Source of the DNA: Pelargonium tetragonum | Taxonomy: Eukaryota; Streptophyta; Magnoliopsida; Geraniales; Geraniaceae | NCBI GenBank assembly: GCA_036897445.1 | Contig: JAYMTL010000032.1 | Location: forward strand, 79,583 to 143,582 | DNA length: 64,000 nt | Direction of reading: 5' to 3' | Shown here: piece after piece, positions 52,001-62,130 of the stretch | How the letters are laid out: each line of letters begins with the position of its first letter | Position numbering within the stretch: position 1 is the first letter of the stretch | The notes under the pieces: model-generated | Seen by the model: only the letters and a program-made list of their open reading frames with translations | The model's database searches: none | What the model was told of the DNA's origin: nothing | Program-made: the position numbers and the translations under genes

Positions 52001-53218
52001 ACGGGAATTCCGCAAATTCGGGTAGGATTTTATAGTCTGTGTACCTTTCTCGAGATAGTAGTTCGGATATACACCACAAGTCGACAGAAAAGACTAATAT
52101 AAGGATTTCATTCTTGCCCGCGAGGAAAGTTAGTGAACTTATAGTAATACAAGGTCTCGAAACAAGAATCTGGTAGAAATATTTAGGTGACGGAATTCTC
52201 TTAAAATAAACAAGGGCTTGCCCAAGCTATAAAGAATGCTGATATAAACAAGGTGATTTGTGGATCCTCGAACTAAAAAAAATTACAACGTGTTATAGGA
52301 AATTCTGGGTAATAGTCTACCCGAAATTGGGGTTGTGTTCAATCAAACAGAGCAAAATCTTTTTTAAAGAATTATCTCTATGTTCATGTTGTACCTGGGG
52401 CCTCCCCTTACATTAAATGGAATTCTTTCTATAACGAGGAGATGTGCTTCCATACATCATAAAGGTATTCCTGACAGGATAGGTAGACTATAATTTATAA
52501 CTAAACCCCTTGCCAAAAAGGTCCTTGCTCCTACAACTCTGAGTTTTCAATTAAAGAATACTAAGTATTATCATTAAAAACTAAATCTAAAGGTGATTTA
52601 GAATCTACTTACAAGCAAATTCGTTAGTAACACAGTAACCCGAATGCCTCTACACATTATACTCTTTTAGAGGACCCTACTAGCCCTTAGATTAACAAAT
52701 ATAACCGAAAACCCTTTTCACACAAACAAAGTTTTTTTACTGCGACTAAATTCTATCTCAGCTTATTAAAAATTCAGTCTTTCAAGAAATGTTTTATCCT
52801 TATCTAAGACTTTTGTCCCCCTTTATGTATTCTCGTGTATTAAGAAGAGGTATCCTTATTAGGGGATATTCTAGCTCTAGCTATATTTAAATGTCTAAAT
52901 AAGGTAAAGGATTCCTTGTTTACAGAGATTAACTTTGTATACTTGTTTGATGGAATGTTTGTTAAAAATTAACTTCTCTTTAAACATTCAAAATATTATC
53001 CGCTGTAGTTGTAAAGACAAAACTCTTCTTCAAAAAAAATTGAGGGGTTATTCACTAATTCATTACTAGATAACTCCTTATTACGGAGCTGTAACTAAAT
53101 TGACCAACGAATTTCGATAAGGTGCTCAAAATAAGACCTATTTAACAAGTCCTTTTCAAGCATTAACCACCAAGCCAGCCTACTTAAAGGAATAATGGCT
53201 TGTGAACCGCTGACGGAA

Positions 53219-53241
53219 GTCTTTATCTTGGAGATAAAGAC
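53219..53241. repeat. 10-bp stem with 3-base loop
   Basis: GTCTTTATCT (53219-53228), loop TGG, AGATAAAGAC (53232-53241). The stem is perfect and the tightest long hairpin noticed in the window. No T-run follows on either side. It could be an RNA processing signal or the remains of a duplicated arm. Confidence 0.7.
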
Positions 53242-55909
53242 CTCATATTCTTTCAGGATTATGTACTTATTTACAGTTATAATATAAGAGGAAAGATTTG
53301 AGATTTATAAAAAGAAAAGTTTGTTTACCAAGCTAAAAACATCAAAAAGTTTCCAATACACAGACTTAAAAAAACTCTTATAAAGGCTCCCTTTTACGGA
53401 CACTAAAAATAGAGGTTATATATTTCTGGATTCTAAAACACAGGATAGAACAGAGACTAATTTAAGATGCTGGTCGTAGGTTCCGAATCGCACAATCTCC
53501 TAATGAATTTCTCTTTCTTTCCTATGCATTTCCTAGGCCTTGCGGGTACACTGCGTCATCAGGCCGGATGCTTATGCGGGCTGGAATGCTATTAGCAGTA
53601 CTGGGTATTGTCTTTCTGTAGTGAGTATATATCTTTTTTATGTATTCTGTTCTGCTTTTTGAAACCTCTAAGAAAAAGAAGGGACTAATATAACAAGAGT
53701 TTGATTTTTATCTTGATTCACAAGCGCTCCCAGGTAAAGCTGACCCAAAACAAGTAAATAATCCGATGTTTAAATTCAAATAACTTTCAGGTGATAGATT
53801 CTGCTATTTTATACTTAGTATACAAGGAAATTGCAAGATTTAAGTAAGCAGTAAAGTTTATTGCCTAGAAAAAAAAAAGAGCCTGATGTTAAAGCACCAT
53901 AGCTGCTTAAGAAATGTAATCAATGAGTATATCTCCTCTGACTCGAGGCTATCCTTATAAAAAAACTGTTATAAAAAAGGAGCCCTGTGTTATAGCCTGT
54001 TAATTTTAGTTGATCTGAAGTACACCTTCCCAGGACTAGACTCGTAGCACAATATTTCATAGGGTTGAAACTTTATTCTTTAAAAGGGGCTCAAAAGATA
54101 TGAGAACAACCCTCAGTGCCCGCACAGATTTAACTTAAATTTCCCAGATCTTCTTTGAACAGTTTTGGGCTTGTGCTTCTAAAGTGTTCCCTTTTTTCAC
54201 AAATTAAAAACAAAAAGAACCCCTCCCGCTTATCTATAATGAAATGACTCTTAATCCAACTAAACTTAGATATTAGAAAAGGCAAAACTCCTTAGAAGCT
54301 TAAAATATGCCTTGGTTCACTGAAATAAGGATCTACTTTTGTATTTCAAGAAGGACTCGGGGGGTTATAAAGTAAAGAGGGTGCATTAGAATTTTGTATA
54401 TGTATCTTAAGTTTCTTTTCTAAAGGGTAGCTGTCTTGCGAAACACTAGGAATTTTTGTGTATTTTTTTAAGAGCTCCCCGGGTAATCCCTTGCAGTTGT
54501 CGTACACTAGATTAAGTAAAAAACTAAAGATTAATCTTGTGGTTTCAAGGCAGTTAGATACAAAATTCTTAGACCCCTATTCTATCTCGAGGCAATTTTG
54601 AGTTTTATTAGGCAAATCCTATTTTTGATCCTTAGTAGCATTGCGCTTTCTCTTACCTTGAGGTATCCCAGGTTTTTATAATATATCTACAAAGAATTTT
54701 ACAGTTAAAGCTTTTAAGGAAAGAGTTTCTTCTGATATTACAGCAAGAGTCTTACCCTTAACAAAATAAAAATTTTTATAACAACTCGATTTCTCGGCCC
54801 TAGAATCTAGTGGCAGCCCCTTAAGGATCAACTTACTTCTTTTTTTTAATCCCTTTTAGAAATATATAAGAAAAATAACATAAAAACCCATTAACATAAG
54901 GAGTTATCTAGAATACTTTATTATGGCTTTGCAGAGCACCTCCAACTGAGGACTCAAAGTAGAACTATAATATTTTAATTGTCTTATATCTCTACTTAAG
55001 TAATCAAGCAACAGAAGTTTACAATAACAAGTTAGGGTATATTTACTTTTTATAGCCGGATAACCCTTAAAGTGGAGCTTTTGGGGGATCCATACTATTT
55101 CTAATCTAATATTAAATACCCAAGCACGCCTTTCTAATCTCTAATCTGTGGAAACTGCGCTTTCTAAATAAAACCGGGATATAATCAAATACTAGATATA
55201 CTTTAAAATTCTTTTTTATATTTTATCAGATTTTTAGGTCTACCTACCAGGGCCTATCCTATATAATTAGAATATTATAATAGAGAAATTAACTAAAATC
55301 TTGGGTATACACAACTTTGACTCTTAAATTCCCTTACATAATAAAAAGGGTTGGTCCTAATATTTAGTACTATGCACAAGCACTTGTTTCGCTTTAGTTG
55401 TCCTCAAATAGATCCAGAAATATACCCTAGAAGTTTATAGTGGAGCCCCTTTTTCACAAGCCTTGCTGTTTAAAACCCGAGAGCTTAAATAAAAGGAAAC
55501 AAAGCTAGTTAAAGTTATATCACGTTAAGCCCATTTTACCTTATTTCATTTTTCTCTTTATAATTCAATTTGGTGCTGCCCGTTTTCCTTAAAGAGAAAA
55601 GAGCTTTTTTGTAATTTAATGATACAAAAAGTAAGATTTCCACGGGTTCAAGAGGTAATCCTTGTGTTTTAATGCTTTTTTAAGTTAATAATTAGTCTTA
55701 AAAATTAGAAATATGACCGAGAGAGATTCATAAAATATTGATAAACTAGATATTTTAATGGTTGTAACTTTCCCTGTAATATGCATTTTGAATTTCTTCT
55801 CCTAAAAATTGAGAGTTTCTTTATTCAAAGCACCCCTATAAAGATTGCGTAAGTAGTCTTTTTGTAGAAAAAGTATAAGTATCCAGATAAAAGTACTCTA
55901 ACCACTGAC

Positions 55910-55930
55910 AAGGGGATTTCCCCCTTTTTC
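55910..55930 (+). terminator. GC hairpin followed by short T-run
   Basis: AAGGGG (55910-55915), loop ATTTC, CCCCTT (55921-55926), then TTT. The shape resembles an intrinsic terminator, but no gene lies upstream and organelle transcription usually does not depend on such signals. Treat it as a structural resemblance only. Confidence 0.2.
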
Positions 55931-57359
55931 ATTTATAAGTATTTGTGCTTGTTTAAAAAAAAAGGGAAACTGTCAAACCTAAGAGTTGAGTTAGTGCTTC
56001 TTTTTATGAGGAATTCCTAGTTACGGACTATTACAAGGAAGCCTTAAAATCGACGAATCAGCAAATTCTTAATAGAACAACACGTTAGCCTGCAAGCATG
56101 CGCGAATTTCAAGAACTTCTAAATTAAGACAGATTTTTCTTAGCACGTAGTTTTGTTACACAACGGCGCCGGGTTTTTGACCCTTTTTTTAAGAATTACC
56201 AATGCAAGCAATCCTATCCAAATCAGAACTTTACTTTTAAGCAAGAACAAGACAAAAAAATCATACTAGAAACTCTACAAAACTCGCCACGCATGCGATT
56301 AACTTTGTATTCTATTTTCCTAAAAATCTCGGGAAGTGCGGAAAAGTAAATAAGAAATTATTAGAAATTAGTTTGCTTACATAAATTAGGACTTCATTTA
56401 CATGATATTTAACGGGTTTACATCTTTTAGCCTCACGGGACTCCTGCTGTTGGAATGAATGTAGATTCCGGACTCTTTTTGCGCTGGTTGTCTTTATACT
56501 ATAAAAAAGTTTAATACTAGCCTATAAGAGAAAGCTACCAAAAAAAGAATTAAGTTCAAGGCTTGAAAAAGTAACTAAGTGTAGTGGAGCGCTAAAGTTC
56601 TTGTAAACGAAATAAATTCTAAAAACTTCGATTAAGTCATAAGTAAGTTAGGGCTTTTTAGTTCTATTGGGCAAGGCGCCTCCCGAGTTCATAGGAATTA
56701 AATAGAAATAATAAAGAGATAATCCTTGAAATTTCAGTACCTTTGAAAAGTTTGCAAAAAGCTACGAAGGATAAAAGTCATTATAGTTCTGTACCAGCGG
56801 CACTTCTGAAAGTAGGCCTGTGTTATCAATCACGTAACTTACTAGGTCGTCGAGCAGTTCCTTACCTCAGTTTTTATATAAATAGGAAACTAGGGCCCTT
56901 ACTTTTTGTTAACCTTTGTCTCGGGTCAGTTAAGCAAGAACATGAAGTAAAAGTAAGTCGAAAGGAATTTTTAGCACATCTTGATTAGAAAGTCAAAGTG
57001 GATATTTACAGGGGTTAAAAGCTGAAGCTTAAAAAAGCAAGTCTTGCCGTCACAATCAATATGAGTTTAGGGTTTCCCTTTTATTAGCTCCGCTCTCTAG
57101 TAATTTGGGCTTTATTACCTTTTTACAAGGGATTCCTTGTTTCTTTCCTACCCCTTATTAGCAGTCCCAATGAGTCTTTTGTATATTGCGGTTAAAGGCG
57201 TTTTGGGAACTTAAAAAGTCATGTAAACACCAAGACTCTTATGTATAAGAGAGGACTTGACTCGTAAATTTTCTAGTAGCACTGTTAAGTTTATTTGTAA
57301 GTGAAAGATACTTAGGTTAATTTGAGATTTGATAGGCTGCCTTTAATCTGATATTCCAA

Positions 57360-57780
57360 ATAAGACTAAAAAGAGATACATACTTGAAAAGTTATAGGTA
57401 TTGAGAGGGTAGGTAGTACAAGTATGAGTAAGAAAGTTATAGCAGGTATTAAGAGTCTAGCTAGGAGGGGTATTCTAGCTCTTAAGACTAAGATACTGAT
57501 CTGATAGAGAATAACAGTTTAAGAAGACAAGTCTAAATTAAATAAGAAACAAGTAGTTCAAAAGAAGAGTCAGATAGGTATGAATAAGCGGATGCTGGGG
57601 TATATATCGTTAATGGGTATATCTAAAAAAAAGACTACTAGCCTCCTTCTCTATCTTCCAGTTGGTAGGAGTAAAGTCTAAAAAATCACTCTAAGTTATG
57701 ATCCTCCTATAGTACTACGGAGAACTGGAGGAAGTTTCCTTACCCCTAACTAATACAAAACTAAAGGAAAAGTTGTCCTA
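57360..57780. other. Purine-rich island, unknown
   Basis: The plus strand is rich in AAG, TAG and GGTA words with few GC clusters. It contains a 26-codon ATG frame (57424-57504) of Lys/Ala/Ile character and nothing longer. Confidence 0.3.
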
Positions 57781-58208
57781 GTAATAGAACTGGGAAATGC
57801 TTCTTTAATAAAATAAAGGAAGGGTTTGACTCTTGTTATACTTATTTTAGTATCTGGGACAGTAAATAGAGAAAGTACAACACAAAATTTATGGGGAATC
57901 CCAACTTAAAAAAGTCAAATATAAAATTTACAGGGCATAGTAGATCGGGTTTTAGCACAAGGAAATGATCATACAATTTGTTTTGGTATTGCTAGAATTG
58001 CTAGAGTTTCATTGTCCTTAGTTATTGTTTTAATAACTTCCTTAATTACGGGGTTTCCTTTTTCTATTTCTAGTAGAATTCCTGAATTACAAGTTTTGAG
58101 GCTTAACGGGTAGGCTTTTTCGGGCTTAAGTAGGTCGAGAAGAGCTGGGATGCTGTGGGATTAGAACCAATGAGAGTATGCTTTTGCTGTTGTTGCTGGT
58201 TCTAGTGT

Positions 58209-58265
58209 AAAGTTAAGTATACTCAATACTACTAATTACATTACCTACGCTTCGCTACAGTCCGG
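58209..58265 (+). repeat. Dispersed repeat, copy 5 (full form)
   Basis: The elements are AAAGTTAAGTA (58209-58219, one extra T), the core TAATTACATTACCT (58233-58246), the 11-base spacer acgcttcgcta and CAGTCCGG (58258-58265), followed by TAA. CCGGTAA after the box partly mirrors the TTACC of the core, giving a short inverted repeat across the element. Confidence 0.7.
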
Positions 58266-58511
58266 TAACATTGACTTATTACAAAATTCCCTTAGGTCTT
58301 AACCTAAATCTGCCGAATTCCCAAAGGTTTTGAAATAAATTAAGCTTATTCTACTACAAAAATGAATACATTCTAAAGCCGATATAGTTTTCTCTTTTGT
58401 TAAGAAAATCCTACTTATATAACAAGTTTTTTCTACTAAACCCTGCCGAAGGGTAACCCTGGCTTGTTAATCCTACGGGAATTCTCCGCAAAATTGCGAA
58501 ATAACACTTGC

Positions 58512-58539
58512 CCGACCCTATCTAAAGGTAATGTAATTA
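58512..58539 (-). repeat. Dispersed repeat, copy 6 (reverse)
   Basis: The core AGGTAATGTAATTA on the plus strand (58526-58539) is the reverse complement of the family core. A degraded second box GGGTCGG reads on the minus strand at 58512-58518, with a shortened spacer of 7 bases. It lies only about 290 bases from copy 5 and in opposite orientation, so the two cores form a widely spaced inverted pair. Confidence 0.55.
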
Positions 58540-61500
58540 AGGTCAAACTGCTGCAGAATTCTTATGTTATTCAGGGGTAGGATATCCTATCTAGACTAGA
58601 ATTCTGTATACTTAGGCAAGGGTTACAGTCCCATACCTATTTTATTATATCTCCTTCCTCCTACTTTATTTAACTAATAAATTCAGTAATAAAAAAAGAT
58701 ACTGGAACCCCTCTTAGATTCTACCCGGATTCCTATATAAATAATAGAGTTTTTTTAAGGAGATTTTGCTTACTTTTTAAAATTACGTTTCTGCTAAAAT
58801 TTATCTCGGTAGCAATTTATACCATACAGGATCCGCTTCGAAATAGCCTTGCGAAGGAGGGGCAACTAAAAAAGAAGAAATTTGAGGAACTAAGTATAAA
58901 AGTTTTAACTAACACTACAAAGACCCGAATTAAAATGTACAAAAAAGTACTGAAGTAGAGATTCTAATCCCAGACTTTACTAAAAAAATCTATCCTTATA
59001 AGAAAAATCCACAAAGACTACGAATCTGAGAGCACTGGTATAGCGCTTCAAGATATCTAAAATCATATACCTCAAGAGTTCAAACTCAGTTTTGTAAGCA
59101 ATTACTTTTGTAAATTAAGAATAGGTATAAGATAAACCTTGTAACTAGAATTAGCAAAACCCCAAAAAGTACATCATTATCCTGACTCTAAAGAAAATCT
59201 ACCTTTATGTTCCAATGAAAACAAGAGTTTTTCTCTTTCAAAGAAAAGAGAAGCTAATTGGAGGAAGACAGAACTAGAACTCTTATTACTTATTATAAGT
59301 CATATTATAACGAAAAATGGATATTCGTAATCCCTATATTCTTTGCTAAACAGCTACTACCGTCCTTCCGGGTCAGCGTACATTTCTTCTTCTATTTTTC
59401 TAGTTCAGTACTAAGGAGTTCGTTTATACGGATATTCGTTCAGTAATAATCTAGGATTAACAAAATATTATGAAAGCAAGAAATTCGATAATGCACAAAA
59501 CATTTGATACCGATCTTTCTTAACATACCTAAAATCACATAATACTAAATAGCAGAGAGTATACATAGCTACTAGGAGCCTCTAAAAAAAGGATAAATTA
59601 TAGCTATTCTTAGTCTGGAATTCTAGACACAGGAACCCGGGTTATTTTGCGATTTAAGAGAAATTTGGTTTCTTTTATCAACGGGGTAAAGGAGTTTGCA
59701 CTAATAACAAGAACCGAGGATATCGCCTACTTAAGTAAGTACAGCAACGATTAAGAATATCTATCATTCTAGGCAATCCATAATCAAGCCCAACAAAAAG
59801 AAAAAAATTCTAAACGACTTCCTGTAAGGCTAAAGAAAATCCAATTCTAGAGCCAGTGCGCTAAAAAATTTGATTATCTACGTTCTAATTTATTGCAGTT
59901 TTCTTATACTTTAAACCCTTATTAATAAGGATCTGAAAAGCTTGGGTAACGCAAGGTTATAACTAAAAAAGTAAAAGGACTCTCCTCTGTATAAAATTCC
60001 TTGTTTTTTTGGAACTCTAATATAATAATCTAACCTTCCCGTTAGCAGAACCCTGAGTTTTTCTAAGTACTGTCAAAAACTTCTGGGAGAGTGGGCAGTT
60101 CATTTTAGAGAAAATAGTGCTAACTCTTCAAGAAGCATAACACGAAACTCTTTAAGTGCAAGACTCCCCGACAAAGCGAGGCCTAAATGTATTTGCTATA
60201 TCAGATGCGTACAGACCCTTCATTTTGTCCCGTTTATCATAGAACTATGAGTAGCTTCTATTTCTTTCTTAGTAAAGGGTTTCCTTTTTCAGAGTTGTAT
60301 ACTCTATAGAATAGAAGAGTCTCCTGTTAAATTATTCTTTTCCTATAAGCCTGGCAGTTGCAGTTCCTTTTCTGGCTTTGCTGAATTTGGGTTCTCATTT
60401 TCAATTCCTTAAGAAATTCTTTTAAGCAATTAGGTATAACCCCTAGTAGTTGAAGTATTCTCTAAACCGGCTCATAGGGCCTTAATGATCTCGTGAACTT
60501 AACAGAGTACTTTAGAAGACACGCAAGCCCTGTTGTATTACTTTCATTTTAGGCATCTTTAGTTTTAGTACCCACAATAGGGCATCCTGGAGAAAACTTT
60601 TGCGAGGTTCCCTATATGGGCCCGACCAACCCTTATCTTTTAATTAAACGCGTGTTATTTTACTGGACTCCTGCTTTTAAAGAGGCCCATTTTATACTAG
60701 ACATTCAAAGAGCTAAAAACTAAACTTTCAGAAGTTCGGAAAGCTACCCTATATATCTTAAATGAAATGGGATTTCATTCTCCTAATGTAGTATACCCAA
60801 AAAAGCTTCCAAAGGCTTGTGAATTAAGAGTGTGGCCTTGAGATCGGAGAAGCAAAATAAGTGTTCTTTAAAGTAAAGGGTTGCTTATACTAGTTTCCTC
60901 AAAGTTAAGATTGAAGTCCTAATTAGCAGTATTTTCTTAAAAGTATGACTCAGAATAGTTACTAGGCGCTTTAACTTCACAAATACTCGACTACTAGGTA
61001 AGTATTCCTAGAAAAGCAATAAACAAGGAGTTTTTGAAAAGGGCTGAAGTTCTTATAAATTCTATCGTTTATCACACATTTTTTGGGTTGTAGTTTATAG
61101 CAAGCTTTTAGGGCCCATGTTTTAGAGTTTTAGACTCCCTTTTTCCTACTACATTTAGGTAAGATAACCCAAAGCTAAGAGCCGGGTTTCCCTTTTTTAG
61201 TAATAGTAAAGTTTAAAGTTGGAGTAGTCATTCTCGTTTATTTCTGGGTTTGGGGTCCTATTAAAGGGCACTGTATACCAGTAGAAACTTAATAATTTGG
61301 GTAGGATTTTAGGCTTATGCTTAAATAAAATAGGGAGGGAATTTCAAACCCGAGTTTTAGGTGTTATAGGTCCGGAATCCTTTTTACGGCTGCTCTCTAT
61401 AAACGGGGTTCTGTTTGTTATAGTAAACCTAAGTCTAAATAGGTCTAATTTCAGTTGTTATAAATCTCTAAGAAATGTAGAAATGAAGTCTTGTCAATCA

Positions 61501-61549
61501 AAGTAGGAGTTCTTACTTTCCTAATCCGCACAGGGAATCCTAAGCCCCT

Positions 61550-62130
61550 AAGAGTAAAGCCCATAAGGAGAGTAACATCTTGTTAGCTACAATAAGTACA
61601 GGGATACAGAAGAGAAGTATCTTAAGAAGATAGGTATGAATGAAGGCAGATAGAGAGTATAATAAGAAAGCAGCTACAAATAAGGCAAGAGGTAATGTAA
61701 TTACTAAGACTAGATGGAACTCCTCGGGGAATACAATATTAACTACAAGCTGCAGTAAGCCCCGTACCTATAAGGCAGGGAATCGCAGGGCCCATAAGAA
61801 TCCCTGTAACATTACAAAAAAGGTATTTTGAAGAGGGAAGGTATATCCCGAAAGGCAGGTGTAGCTCTTACGATAGGTATTCTGAATAAGAGTAACAAAG
61901 AAGTCAGTAAGAAGCAGAAGAAGTTGGTGGTGTAAGTATGTATACTTAATACAATACCCTTCCTCACTATGTTCGGGTCGGGGGAATAACTCTCTACTCT
62001 ATTTCTAAGCAAGCTTACCTCTCTATACCAAAAACTCCTAAAGAAGGAGGTCTTATCCTTAACAGTACTATCTATTAACTAGTATAATAAGTACAAAAAG
62101 TTAAAGAAGTTCCTTATTATCATAGTAATT
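61550..62130. other. Purine-rich island with repeat core
   Basis: Plus-strand T is scarce over 61550-61930, so several frames stay open for 30-60 codons at once (for example 61640-61831). This is taken as skew, not coding. It holds repeat copy 7. Confidence 0.35.
61690..61703 (-). repeat. Dispersed repeat, copy 7 (core only, reverse)
   Basis: Only the 14-base core (minus-strand TAATTACATTACCT) is present. No CAGTC box is visible on the expected side. It lies in the purine-rich 61.5-62.1 kb island. Confidence 0.5.

Larger units (their letters stand above)
43150..57350. other. Longest continuous matrix block, no genes seen
   Basis: About 14 kb of GC-cluster matrix with the hairpins at 53219 and 55910. 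The longest frame is 99 codons on the minus strand at 46689-46988, overlapped by another minus-strand frame; it has no recognisable motif and is within chance length. No dispersed repeat core was found here. Confidence 0.45.
57780..61540. other. Matrix DNA with paired dispersed repeats
   Basis: It holds dispersed repeat copies 5 and 6 in opposite orientation about 290 bases apart. A 62-codon frame without ATG (57925-58110) encodes a hydrophobic middle (SLSLVIVLITSLITG), but its length is ordinary for this window. No other gene-like content was seen. Confidence 0.4.

Noticed and set aside
56743-56988. 81-codon frame and the GTACCAGCGGC inside it as an SSU 530-loop piece
   Set aside because: The match to the 530-loop ends after a few bases; the frame is of ordinary chance length with no motif.
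61550-62000. Reading frame that stays open if TAA and TAG are sense codons
   Set aside because: Several frames share the property because T is scarce on this strand; no homology was recognised, so code reassignment is not supported.
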